In this document: piece by piece, positions 7,446-15,094 of the stretch
Position numbering within the stretch: the stretch's first letter is position 1
Layout: each line of letters starts with the position of its first letter
Assembly: GCA_965234475.1 (NCBI GenBank)
Contig: OZ248397.1
Span: forward strand, 310,001 to 374,000
Direction: 5' to 3'
Length of the DNA: 64,000 nucleotides
Source: Methylopumilus sp947499625
GTDB taxonomy: Bacteria; Pseudomonadota; Gammaproteobacteria; Burkholderiales; Methylophilaceae
The notes under the pieces: generated by a model
The model's input: only the letters and a program-made list of their open reading frames with translations
What the model was told of the DNA's origin: nothing
The model's database searches: none
Position numbers and translations under genes: made by a program

Positions 7446-8523
7446 CGCTTTCAATAATAGCTCCACCTAGACATACATTGCTCTCGTAAACTACAACAGA
7501 TTGCCCAGGGGTAATGGCCCATTGTTTTTGCCCAAAAAAAATTTCCACTGAATCATCTTTTATCATATCGATTTCACAGGGGGCGTCAGTTTCTCGGTAT
7601 CTTGTTTTGGCACCATATACCCAATGTTTTTCTGGTAAAGACCCATGTATCCAATGAGTTTTCTTTGCAATTAGCCCATCTTTAAATAAAAGAGGATGGG
7701 CGTGTCCTTGAGCAACAATGAGTACATTTTCTTTAATATTTTTTTCAGCAACAAACCAAGGCTCGCCATTACTTGTTTTCGAGCCACCGATTCCAAGACC
7801 CTGCCTTTGGCCGAGGGTGTAAAACATCAGGCCTATATGTTCTCCTAATGTCTTTCCATGCTCATCTTTAATGGGGCCTGGAGAATTCTCTATATATTTA
7901 TTTAAAAATTCTGTAAAAGGCCTTTCACCAATAAAACATATGCCTGTAGAGTCTTTTTTGTCACTGTTATGTAAGCCTTCTTTTTTAGCAATCTCTCTTA
8001 CATCTTTTTTAAGAAGGTTACCTAGAGGAAATATAGACTTTGAGAGTTGATGTTGATTGAGACGATATAAGAAATAACTTTGATCTTTTGTTGAATCATC
8101 TGCTTTAAGAAGGCTATACAAGCCATCGGCTTCTTTAATTTGTGCGTAATGACCAGTTGCAATCTTGTCGGCACCCATTGAAATTGCATGATTTAAAAAG
8201 GCATTAAATTTAATTTCAGAATTACATAAAATATCTGGATTCGGAGTTCTGCCACTTTTAATTTCATTAATAAATTCAGAAAATACTTTTTCCTTATATT
8301 CTTTACTAAAATTTACCACTTCAATATCAATACCAATTTTATCGGCAACAGATACCGCATCCACAAGATCTTGTTTGCTTGAGCAATATTCATCATCATC
8401 GTCATCTTCCCAATTTTTCATGAAGAGCCCAACGACTTTGTAGCCTTGATTTTTAAGAAGTAAAGCGGTCACGGAGGAATCAACGCCACCTGACAAACCT
8501 ACAATGACTGTAGTATTTTTCAT
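7396..8523 (-). CDS. mnmA: tRNA-specific 2-thiouridylase MnmA
   Basis: Installs the 2-thio group on U34 of tRNA-Lys, -Glu and -Gln using ATP and sulfur relayed by the Tus proteins. The PP-loop SGGVDSS is at residues 11-17. The two catalytic cysteines are in PDILCNSEIKF and STGICFIGE. LGQRQGLGIGG and the FVAEK/AVTPGQ-type C-terminal barrel follow. I take the ATG at 8523 (375 residues), which fits the family start MKNTTVIVGLSGG and lies five bases after the proC stop. A longer start at 8565 would overlap proC by 38 bases. The 3' end overlaps the convergent GST gene by 50 bases. Confidence 0.96.
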   Translation of the reverse strand: MKNTTVIVGLSGGVDSSVTALLLKNQGYKVVGLFMKNWEDDDDDEYCSSKQDLVDAVSVADKIGIDIEVVNFSKEYKEKVFSEFINEIKSGRTPNPDILCNSEIKFNAFLNHAISMGADKIATGHYAQIKEADGLYSLLKADDSTKDQSYFLYRLNQHQLSKSIFPLGNLLKKDVREIAKKEGLHNSDKKDSTGICFIGERPFTEFLNKYIENSPGPIKDEHGKTLGEHIGLMFYTLGQRQGLGIGGSKTSNGEPWFVAEKNIKENVLIVAQGHAHPLLFKDGLIAKKTHWIHGSLPEKHWVYGAKTRYRETDAPCEIDMIKDDSVEIFFGQKQWAITPGQSVVVYESNVCLGGAIIESAIDKAQVPLPEKMVAS

Positions 8524-8527
8524 GCTA

Positions 8528-9331
8528 TCAATTAAATTCTGAGCCAAGTTTTTTTGATTTTTCATAAGCAGCTCGAGTTGCTTTTAAAAGTATTTCATTT
8601 AATTTATTCGATTCGAGATGTTTCAAGCCTTCCTCTGTTGTGCCACCTTTTGAAGTAACAGATGCAATGAGATTTTGAAGGTTACTTAATTGGTCTTTAG
8701 CTAAATGGGATGCTCCGAGAATGGTTTTACCACATAATTTTTCAGCCTCATTTCTTGACAGACCTAATTCAATGGCTGATTCAATAAATGCATTGAGGAA
8801 ATAGAATATATAAGCTGGCCCACTTCCTGAGATGGCTGTCACAGCATCCATTTTTGATTCATTATCTAACCAAATAAACTCTCCAATAGCACTCGCAATT
8901 GCTTCAACAGCCCCCTTGTTTTTTGGATTCAATATTTCTTGAGTAAAAAGAGCCGTTACCCCAAGCTGAATTTGAGAGCACATATTAGGCATGGATCGCA
9001 CAATGTTTTTATGTCCACCTGTCCACTTACTAATCGATTCTATTTGAATACCTGCAGCGATGGATAGAATAAGTTGTTTTGAAATTTCACTAGAAATTGA
9101 TTTAAGAAGAGATTCAGCTTGCTGCGGCTTAACAGCAAGTACAATAATTTCATCTTCATCTTTCTGTTTAAATTCTGCTTGTGTGAGAATTTTAAAATTG
9201 TTTTCAAGAGATAATCTTTTTTTACTATCAAATTCAATAACACGAATAAGGGCAGGGTTATATTTTTGATTTAACAGGCCGCTAATCATAGCTAAAGCCA
9301 TATTTCCGCCCCCTAAAAAACAAATATTCAA
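8528..9331 (-). CDS. proC: Pyrroline-5-carboxylate reductase
   Basis: Final step of proline synthesis, reducing pyrroline-5-carboxylate with NAD(P)H. The 267-residue protein starts with a Rossmann motif (MNICFLGGGNMALAMISGL), continues with VLAVKPQQ, RSMPNMCSQIQLGVTAL and the C-terminal family signature from AISGSGPAYIFYF to SKGGTTEEGL. The length is standard. It overlaps the upstream yggS-type gene by four bases (ATGA) and is followed closely by mnmA, so the three look co-transcribed. Confidence 0.97.
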   Translation of the reverse strand: MNICFLGGGNMALAMISGLLNQKYNPALIRVIEFDSKKRLSLENNFKILTQAEFKQKDEDEIIVLAVKPQQAESLLKSISSEISKQLILSIAAGIQIESISKWTGGHKNIVRSMPNMCSQIQLGVTALFTQEILNPKNKGAVEAIASAIGEFIWLDNESKMDAVTAISGSGPAYIFYFLNAFIESAIELGLSRNEAEKLCGKTILGASHLAKDQLSNLQNLIASVTSKGGTTEEGLKHLESNKLNEILLKATRAAYEKSKKLGSEFN

Positions 9332-10044
9332 TTATTACCCCCTTTAGCTTTTATTTCTCGCGCCCCAAAAATTGCGGTGCCAATTCTAACAAGATTTGAA
9401 CCATATTCAATGGCTAGTTTGAAGTCGTTCGACATGCCCATAGACAAGGTGTCAACAGTATCAAATTGATTTTTTAATTCAGCATAAAGCATATGCATAG
9501 ATTTAAATTCATTAATGACTTGTTCAATGTCTTCTGTATTAGAGGGTACAGACATAATACCCCTTAGTTTAAGTTTAGGAAGTTCTTTGAGTGCCTCAAT
9601 CAGGCCCGTTAACTGAGATTGTGCATCATTGATCGCGATACCGCTCTTAGTATCTTCGCCACTTGAATTAATTTGGATGCAGATATTTAAAGGAGGCGCG
9701 TTTGACGGACGAAAATCATTAAGAAGTTTCATGACTTTTATTCTATCTACGCTATGCACCCAATTGAAGTTTTCTGCAATAAGCCTACATTTATTACTTT
9801 GAATAGGGCCTAAGAAATGCCACTGAATTGCAAACCTTTCTAAGTGTAATTTTTTATCAAGCGCTTCTTGAAGGTAGTTTTCCCCAAAATTTATGATGCC
9901 AGCATTAAATGCTTCAATAATTAAACCAAAAGAGTGGCCTTTGCTTACGGCAACTAGAGTGGCTTTCTCACCAAAGTTATTAATAGAAGCAGCTTCTAGA
10001 ATATTTTGTTTGATTTGAGAAATGTTTGTGAGAATTGTAGACAT
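9328..10044 (-). CDS. YggS/PLPBP family pyridoxal-phosphate homeostasis protein
   Basis: A 238-residue protein with the single alanine-racemase-like TIM barrel of the YggS (PLPBP/COG0325) family. It binds PLP and buffers vitamin B6 and amino-acid metabolism, with no known enzymatic reaction. The PLP lysine is in LVAVSKGHS. Also visible are NFGENYLQEA, WHFLGPIQSNK, the SVDR segment, INSSGEDTKSG and the phosphate loop SMGMSNDFKLAIEYGSNLVRIG. Linkage to proC, four-base overlap, is classic for the family. The ATG is only nine bases from the U-tract of the preceding terminator, leaving little room for a separate leader. Confidence 0.95.
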   Translation of the reverse strand: MSTILTNISQIKQNILEAASINNFGEKATLVAVSKGHSFGLIIEAFNAGIINFGENYLQEALDKKLHLERFAIQWHFLGPIQSNKCRLIAENFNWVHSVDRIKVMKLLNDFRPSNAPPLNICIQINSSGEDTKSGIAINDAQSQLTGLIEALKELPKLKLRGIMSVPSNTEDIEQVINEFKSMHMLYAELKNQFDTVDTLSMGMSNDFKLAIEYGSNLVRIGTAIFGAREIKAKGGNN

Positions 10045-10052
10045 TATTTAAT

Positions 10053-10088
10053 AAAAAAACCAAGCAAAAGTGAAGTTTGCTTGGTTTT
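10053..10088 (-). terminator. Second intrinsic terminator downstream of the H1-like gene
   Basis: A perfect 13-bp stem (arms 10056-10068 and 10076-10088, seven-base loop AGTGAAG) is followed on the minus strand by a run of T (plus-strand A at 10053-10059). It backs up the hairpin at 10119-10140 and ends just before the yggS-type start codon. Confidence 0.75.
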
Positions 10089-10118
10089 AGTTTGTTTAGC
10101 AACAAAGAACTTGCTAAT

Positions 10119-10140
10119 AAAAACGGGACATAAAGTCCCG
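10119..10140 (-). terminator. First intrinsic terminator downstream of the H1-like gene
   Basis: The stem CGGGAC/GTCCCG (10124-10129 and 10135-10140, five-base loop) is followed on the minus strand by TTTTTATT. It sits six bases past the stop of the H1-like gene. Confidence 0.7.
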
Positions 10141-10146
10141 ATATAT

Positions 10147-10512
10147 TTATTTCTTAGCTGCTGGTTTTCTTTTAGCTGCTGGTTTTCTCTTAGCTGCTGG
10201 TTTTCTTTTAGCTGCTGGTTTTCTTTTAGCCGCTGGTTTTCTTTTAGCCGCTGGTTTTCTTTTAGCCGCTGGTTTTTTCTTAGCGGCTGGTTTTTTCTTA
10301 GCGGCTGGTTTTCTTTTAGCTGCTGGTTTTTTCTTAGCTGCTGGTTTTTTCTTAGCTGCTGGTTTTTTCTTAGCTGCTGGTTTTTTCTTAGCCGCTGGTT
10401 TTTTCTTAGCGCTAACTGATGTTGAAGGTTTTGAAATTGTTGCTGGAAGTGAGCTATTAGTTTCTGCTGGTTTTGAAGAGCCAAAAATTGCTGAAATTAA
10501 TTTTTTGATCAT
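10147..10512 (-). CDS. Lysine-rich histone H1-like repeat protein
   Basis: A 121-residue, extremely basic protein. Residues 1-34 form a short N-terminal segment (MIKKLISAIFGSSKPAETNS...). The rest is a tandem array of the hexapeptide AAK(K/R)KP, 14 units ending AAKK. This composition (Ala, Lys, Pro) matches the C-terminal-tail type of bacterial histone H1-like proteins such as AlgP/Hc1-like proteins, which bind DNA without sequence specificity. A nucleoid role is inferred. It has its own promoter, a GGAG ribosome site (10520-10523) and two terminators, so it is a single-gene unit. Reading frames on either strand across the repeat are by-products of the 18-base periodicity. Confidence 0.85.
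   Translation of the reverse strand: MIKKLISAIFGSSKPAETNSSLPATISKPSTSVSAKKKPAAKKKPAAKKKPAAKKKPAAKKKPAAKRKPAAKKKPAAKKKPAAKRKPAAKRKPAAKRKPAAKRKPAAKRKPAAKRKPAAKK
10154..10413 (-). repeat. Tandem repeat, 14 copies of an 18-bp unit, inside the H1-like gene
   Basis: The coding strand unit is (GCA/C)GCTAAGA/GAAAACCA-like and encodes AAK(K/R)KP. Fourteen copies of the CC-A proline codon junction can be counted. Units differ mainly in the third base of the Ala codons and in AGA/AAA, so K-to-R variation clusters toward the 3' end. Edges are approximate. Such arrays change copy number by slippage. Confidence 0.9.
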
Positions 10513-10564
10513 TTAAAAACTCCAAAGAATAAAAAAAATTTTTTTTACTGCAAATGCAAGTGTA

Positions 10565-10593
10565 AATATGGACTTGTTTTTAAACGTAGTCAA
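10565..10593 (-). promoter_or_regulatory. Promoter of the H1-like gene
   Basis: On the minus strand TTGACT (10588-10593) and CATATT (10565-10570) are separated by exactly 17 bases. The start of transcription would fall near 10558, about 45 bases before the ATG at 10512. The -35 has one mismatch and the -10 two. Confidence 0.5.
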
Positions 10594-10664
10594 GTTTTTA
10601 TTGCAATTATTTTCATATTACTTTTACGACAAATTTATTCTTTATATTTAGTTTTTTATAATTA

Positions 10665-11942
10665 CTAGTGGCCAATAAAAACAATATTGCCGTTAAAAAT
10701 CGTGCTCGATACTTTTCCAGTAAAGTTTTGGTTAAAAAATGGCGTATTTTTACCTTCACTAATTAAGGATTTTGAATTTATTTCCCATGAATATTCAGGG
10801 TCAAATATACAAATATCTGCATCCGAATTCACCGAGAGATTTCCTTTATTGATTTCCAAAATGCATGAAGGTTGATTGGTTATTTTATCTATCAGTAGAC
10901 CTAAGTCTATTTTATACTCCGCTGATAGCTTAAATATCAAGGACATGAGGAGCTCTGCGCTTGATGCGCCATATTCAGACTCGGCGAAAGGTTTCAATTT
11001 GTCATCTTCATTAACAGGCGAATGATCTGAACATATTGCATCAATTGTGCCATCAACAATTGAGTCGATAATCTTTATTCGATCTGATTCTTTTCTCAAA
11101 GGAGGCTTTAAAAAACAGTTAGTGTTAAAGAAGCCAATATCATTATCTGTAAGAAAAATTTGGTGAATAGAAACGTCACAAGTGACATTAACACCATTTT
11201 TTTTAGCTATTTTTATTAAATTCAACCCCTCGGCGGTTGATATTTTATTTAAATGAACCTTTGTTTTAGTTAAGTGAGCTATTTCCAGTATTTTATTAAT
11301 GGCAGTAGTTTCACTTATACTTTGAATACCTTTTAATCCAAGTCGAGTTGAAATTTCGCCCGCGCTTATGATACCTTTTTCAGATAAATAGGCATCCTCC
11401 GCTCTTAAAAAAGCTTTTAAATTGAATGTGGAGAGATACTGAAATGATCTATATAAAACCTCTGTATCTCGAATGGGCTTTTCTGCTTGAGAAAATCCAA
11501 TACACCCAGATTCGTATAAATCATTTATTTCAGTTAATAGTTTCCCGTTTAATTCTTGAGTGATTGCTCCAAGAGGATATACGTTGCCTAACTTAAGTGC
11601 CTCAGATTTATTCTTTAACATTTTCACAAGGCCTGGCTCATCTAGAATAGGCGTTGTGTCTGGAGGACACACCATGCCAGTTATGCCGCCAGCATTTGCT
11701 GCTTTCATTTCACTTTCTAAGGTGGACTTATAGTGGTTTCCTGGCTCTCTTAAATTTAATTGAAGGTCAATAATCCCTGGCATAACTATTTTTTTTGCGG
11801 CATCAATTATCTGTTTTGCTTTTTTTGAGTCTAAATTTTTATTTAGCTCCGCAATTTTTCCATTAACGACCAATATATCTAATATTGCATCTATATTATT
11901 TTTTGGGTCAATCACTCGACCATTTTTAATTAAAATACTCAT
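10665..11942 (-). CDS. pyrX: Dihydroorotase-like protein, probably non-catalytic (PyrC'/PyrX type)
   Basis: A 425-residue amidohydrolase-fold protein of the class I dihydroorotase family (GxVIDP start, KIVMPGIID, DAICSDHSP, a C-terminal composite beta domain). The metal-binding DxHxHxR motif is broken: it reads Asp59-Leu-Gln61-Leu-Asn63-Leu-Arg65, so both zinc histidines are replaced. The later His in VSIHQIF and Asp in CSDHSP remain. In Pseudomonas and relatives a similarly inactive PyrC' partners with the PyrB chain and is needed for aspartate transcarbamoylase assembly. The four-base overlap with pyrB fits that role. A working pyrC should exist elsewhere. Confidence 0.88.
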   Translation of the reverse strand: MSILIKNGRVIDPKNNIDAILDILVVNGKIAELNKNLDSKKAKQIIDAAKKIVMPGIIDLQLNLREPGNHYKSTLESEMKAANAGGITGMVCPPDTTPILDEPGLVKMLKNKSEALKLGNVYPLGAITQELNGKLLTEINDLYESGCIGFSQAEKPIRDTEVLYRSFQYLSTFNLKAFLRAEDAYLSEKGIISAGEISTRLGLKGIQSISETTAINKILEIAHLTKTKVHLNKISTAEGLNLIKIAKKNGVNVTCDVSIHQIFLTDNDIGFFNTNCFLKPPLRKESDRIKIIDSIVDGTIDAICSDHSPVNEDDKLKPFAESEYGASSAELLMSLIFKLSAEYKIDLGLLIDKITNQPSCILEINKGNLSVNSDADICIFDPEYSWEINSKSLISEGKNTPFFNQNFTGKVSSTIFNGNIVFIGH

Positions 11943-12892
11943 AAATGTTGCCCCGCTAAAATTGCCATCACAGCCATTCTCACGGCTATTCCAAAAGTCA
12001 CTTGGGGAAGAATGACAGATTGCTCGCTATCAGCTACCGCTGAATCGATTTCCACCCCTCTATTCATTGGGCCTGGGTGCATGACTATTGCATCCTTTTT
12101 TGCTAAATCTAATCGTGCTTGATTTAATCCATAAGTTTTAAAGTATTCTTCTGGAGAGGGGAGCATGATGCCATCCATCCGTTCATTTTGAATCCTTAGC
12201 ATCATAATGACATCTGCATCCTTAAGTCCTTTATCGATGTCATGGAAAACATGCACACCAAGTTTTTCAATTTCATAAGGAAGTAGTGTTTTGGGAGCAA
12301 TCACTCTAATTTCAGGAACGCCGAGTATATTTAATGCATGAATATTAGATCGTGCAACTCTGGAATTCAGAATATCCCCTACGATAGCTACTTTTAACTT
12401 ATTAAAGTTTGTTTTATATTTTCTTATAGTAAAAGCGTCCAGAAGTCCTTGAGTGGGATGAGAGTGATTTCCATCACCCGCATTAATAATGTGAATATTT
12501 GGCTTTACATGAGAGGCAATAAAATGAGCAGCGCCTGATGATGGATGTCTTACAACAAAAATATCTGCATTCATAGCAATCAAATTATTGATAGTGTCCA
12601 AAATAGTTTCGCCTTTAGATTGCGACGAGGTAGTAACATTTAGGTTAATAACATCAGCAGAAAGTCTTTTGGCGGCAATCTCGAAAGTAGTTCTAGTTCG
12701 TGTGCTATTTTCAAAGAAAACATTACATACTGTTTTGCCTCTTAGAATAGGAACTTTTTTAACATCCCTCTCACCTATCTTTAAGAATGATTCTGCCGTA
12801 TCTAATACTTGGATAATTTTTTCTTTGGACAGTCCTTCAATAGATAAAAGATGATTTAAATTGCCCTTATTATTCAGCTGGGGATTAAACAT
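11939..12892 (-). CDS. pyrB: Aspartate carbamoyltransferase catalytic subunit
   Basis: Transfers the carbamoyl group to aspartate in pyrimidine synthesis. Of 317 residues, the N-terminal carbamoyl-phosphate domain carries FFENSTRTRTTFE (STRTR at 63-67) and SSQSKGET with the catalytic Ser/Lys loop. HPTQGLLDAFTI and the C-terminal aspartate domain (MMLRIQNERM, HPGPMNRGVEI) follow. It overlaps pyrR by eight bases and the dihydroorotase-like gene by four, which suggests co-translation of a PyrB-PyrC' complex. Confidence 0.97.
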   Translation of the reverse strand: MFNPQLNNKGNLNHLLSIEGLSKEKIIQVLDTAESFLKIGERDVKKVPILRGKTVCNVFFENSTRTRTTFEIAAKRLSADVINLNVTTSSQSKGETILDTINNLIAMNADIFVVRHPSSGAAHFIASHVKPNIHIINAGDGNHSHPTQGLLDAFTIRKYKTNFNKLKVAIVGDILNSRVARSNIHALNILGVPEIRVIAPKTLLPYEIEKLGVHVFHDIDKGLKDADVIMMLRIQNERMDGIMLPSPEEYFKTYGLNQARLDLAKKDAIVMHPGPMNRGVEIDSAVADSEQSVILPQVTFGIAVRMAVMAILAGQHL

Positions 12893-13385
12893 GAGATTCC
12901 TTTAGCTGAAAGGTAAATTTTTTATTTTCATCTAATATAAGTTCCAAATGTTGATCTTTTCTCAGGCTAATTTTTTCGATACAAATCTGCGGCACAATGG
13001 GAAGCTCTTGCTCGTTCCTATTAATTAAAACAGCCAGTGTAATTTTCTTAGGTCTCCCATAATCAAAAATTTCATTCATGGCAGCTCTTACAGTTCTTCC
13101 TGTAGAAAATACATCATCAATAAGAATAATATGCTTACCATTAATTTCCGTATTAATTTTTGAAGGTTTATTTTTTATTTTTAAGCCGCGACTTGAAAAG
13201 TCATCTCTGTAGAAAGATGTATCAATTGAGCCTGTTACGACAGCATTTTTTAAGCCAGGTAAAATCCTTTCAAGAATAAGCTCTCCTCCACTTTGGACGC
13301 CAATGAGCACAGTCTTATCATCAATCATCTCATTGATTTTATCTTTAAGTTTTTCTATGAGGTTTTCTGCGTTAGGTAGGTTCAT
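12885..13385 (-). CDS. pyrR: PyrR-type phosphoribosyltransferase
   Basis: A 166-residue type I phosphoribosyltransferase. The PRPP-binding motif IILIDDVFSTGRTVRAA is at about 86-102 and the SGG loop (VLIGVQSGGELILER) near the N-terminus. In Gram-positive bacteria PyrR is an RNA-binding attenuator with uracil phosphoribosyltransferase activity; in proteobacteria usually only the enzyme activity is assumed. No PyrR-type attenuator is visible in the short leader of this operon (the gap to ruvX is eight bases). Position ruvX-pyrR-pyrB is common in betaproteobacteria. Confidence 0.93.
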   Translation of the reverse strand: MNLPNAENLIEKLKDKINEMIDDKTVLIGVQSGGELILERILPGLKNAVVTGSIDTSFYRDDFSSRGLKIKNKPSKINTEINGKHIILIDDVFSTGRTVRAAMNEIFDYGRPKKITLAVLINRNEQELPIVPQICIEKISLRKDQHLELILDENKKFTFQLKESHV

Positions 13386-13393
13386 GTTTTAAC

Positions 13394-13846
13394 TTAAATT
13401 TGATCAAGATAAGATTGTAAAATAATTTTGGCAGCTATCTGGTCGATTAATAGTTTCTTTTTCTTTAAACCAATTTTTTTATCTTTAATTTCATGGCTAG
13501 CTTCAATTGAAGTATAGCGTTCATCGATAAGATGAGTTGGCAGTGAATATTTTTGTTCTAGTTGTTTGGCGAATTTTTTAGATAGATTGGTGACTTTATG
13601 TTCTGATCCGTCCACATTAAACGGCACGCCAACAACTATAGAGACAGGCATCCATTCTTCCATGATTTTTTGAATGGCTGTAAATGTTTGACTCTTCGAT
13701 GCTGATTCAATTGTTATTAAAGCTTGAGCTGTCTTGGATATATTGTTTCCAATAGCAATCCCTATTCGTCTTTGTCCAAAATCGAATCCTATAATATTAC
13801 CTTCTCTTTGTTTGCCTGATTGATAATTATTATTGGTATTCAACAT
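13394..13846 (-). CDS. ruvX: RuvX/YqgF family putative Holliday junction resolvase (pre-16S rRNA nuclease)
   Basis: A 150-residue RNase H-fold nuclease of the YqgF family, linked to maturation of the 16S rRNA 5' end. The first catalytic Asp is in IIGFDFGQRRIGIAIGN (Asp22). VVGVPFNVDGSEH and the second acidic site in HLIDERYTSIEA follow, with a last Asp in LIDQIAAKIIL. The N-terminal 16 residues are longer than usual and may be partly untranslated, but no better ATG is available in frame. It leads the pyrR-pyrB operon. Confidence 0.93.
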   Translation of the reverse strand: MLNTNNNYQSGKQREGNIIGFDFGQRRIGIAIGNNISKTAQALITIESASKSQTFTAIQKIMEEWMPVSIVVGVPFNVDGSEHKVTNLSKKFAKQLEQKYSLPTHLIDERYTSIEASHEIKDKKIGLKKKKLLIDQIAAKIILQSYLDQI

Positions 13847-13901
13847 GGTAGTTTTGTTGGGCTTAATTCTAGATTTAAGTTAATAAAGGAAGTTTTTTTC
13901 G

Positions 13902-13928
13902 AAAAAAAAACTGACATGAAGTCAGTTT
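13902..13928 (-). terminator. Intrinsic terminator of the ribE-ribB operon
   Basis: The stem AAACTGAC/GTCAGTTT (13908-13915 and 13921-13928, five-base loop) is followed on the minus strand by nine T residues. It lies about 75 bases after the ribB stop and just upstream of ruvX, separating the two minus-strand operons. Confidence 0.75.
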
Positions 13929-14004
13929 GACAGTGCACTATAAAATTATTTTTATTATAATTTTTCAATGTTGTTATTCTAGCATAATTTATTAATGTCA
14001 CATA

Positions 14005-15087
14005 TTAATTTTCTATGTAACCAGTAATTTCCAGACCAAAACCAATCATGCTTGGCATTTTTCTTGGGGCAGATAGTAGTTTCATTTTCCTAACACCTAA
14101 ATCTACTAATATTTGAGAGCCAATTCCATAATTTCTTAAATCGTTTTTGCTCTTAAGTGGCGCTGCATTTTCTGTTTTTATAATGTTTAGAAGATCGTTG
14201 GTGTTTGTATTATGGTTTATAAAAATTAATACACCACCATCTTCGCTTATTTTTTTGATCGCTTTTAAAGCGTTCCATGAATGTTTTTTGTCTTCTATAT
14301 CCAAAAGATCTATTACTGACAAAGGTTCGTGCACTCTTACAATGGTTTCTTTGTTTTTTTGAATTTCACCTTTAACAAGAGCAATATGAGTTTCTTCTAG
14401 GATTTTGTCCTTATACAGAATTAACTTCATTTCGCCATAAGGCGTTAAGATATTTTTTTCGATTAATTTTTCGATTAATTTTTCATTTTTTCTTCGGTAT
14501 TCTATGAGATCCGCAATCGTTCCAATTTTGATATCATGATGCTCTGAAAAATCAATTAAATCTGGAAGTCTTGCCATATTTCCGTCTTCATTAAGAATTT
14601 CACATATCACTGATGCTGATTCTAGGCCTGCAAGATGAGCAAGATCACATCCAGCTTCAGTATGTCCAGCCCTGACAAGAACCCCGCCTTTTTTAGATAT
14701 TAATGGAAATATATGGCCAGGTCTTACAATACTTTTTGAGGTGGCATTTTTATGAATTGCAGCTTTAATTGTGGTGGCTCTATCATTTGCTGAAATTCCA
14801 GTAGTGACACCCTCGGCAGCTTCAATAGAGACCGTAAAGTTAGTCCCTAAGCGCGTTTCGTTTTCTTGAACCATAAGTGGCAGATCGAGCATTTTGCATT
14901 TCTCTTCTGTCAGTGTTAGACAAATAAGGCCGCGCCCAAATTTAGACATAAAATTAATATGATCTGAATTAGCAAATTCTGCCGCGAGTACAAGATCACC
15001 TTCATTTTCTCTATTTTCCTCATCGACAAGGATAACCATTTTACCTTGTTTGATATCTTCAATAATTTCAACTATCGGACGAATCAT
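14005..15087 (-). CDS. ribB: 3,4-dihydroxy-2-butanone-4-phosphate synthase fused to a degenerate GTP cyclohydrolase II domain (RibBX type)
   Basis: The N-terminal domain (about 1-200) is a complete DHBP synthase that makes the four-carbon unit of riboflavin from ribulose 5-phosphate: DEENRENEGDLV (acidic metal loop) and RAGHTEAGCDLAHLAGL are intact. The C-terminal 150 residues align with GTP cyclohydrolase II (LTPYGEMKLILY, HIALVKGEI, RVHEPLSV) but the zinc cysteines and the RxExR-type catalytic segment are gone, so this half should not hydrolyse GTP. Fusions with an inactive RibA half are known in proteobacteria. A separate ribA is expected elsewhere. It follows ribE after seven bases. Confidence 0.93.
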   Translation of the reverse strand: MIRPIVEIIEDIKQGKMVILVDEENRENEGDLVLAAEFANSDHINFMSKFGRGLICLTLTEEKCKMLDLPLMVQENETRLGTNFTVSIEAAEGVTTGISANDRATTIKAAIHKNATSKSIVRPGHIFPLISKKGGVLVRAGHTEAGCDLAHLAGLESASVICEILNEDGNMARLPDLIDFSEHHDIKIGTIADLIEYRRKNEKLIEKLIEKNILTPYGEMKLILYKDKILEETHIALVKGEIQKNKETIVRVHEPLSVIDLLDIEDKKHSWNALKAIKKISEDGGVLIFINHNTNTNDLLNIIKTENAAPLKSKNDLRNYGIGSQILVDLGVRKMKLLSAPRKMPSMIGFGLEITGYIEN

Positions 15088-15094
15088 CTATTCT

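Noticed and set aside
10154..10413. CRISPR-like array
   Set aside because: The units are contiguous 18-base coding repeats with no spacers.
10006..10484. Long open frames on the plus strand (10006-10419) and in another minus frame (10044-10484) over the H1-like repeat
   Set aside because: An 18-base repeat without stops in a frame stays open for its whole length. The predicted proteins are artificial repeats (for example WFSFSC), while the AAKKKP frame has a ribosome site and a known family.
13386..13393. Possible PyrR attenuator between ruvX and pyrR or pyrB
   Set aside because: The gaps are eight bases or overlaps, and no terminator/antiterminator pair is seen in the ruvX leader.
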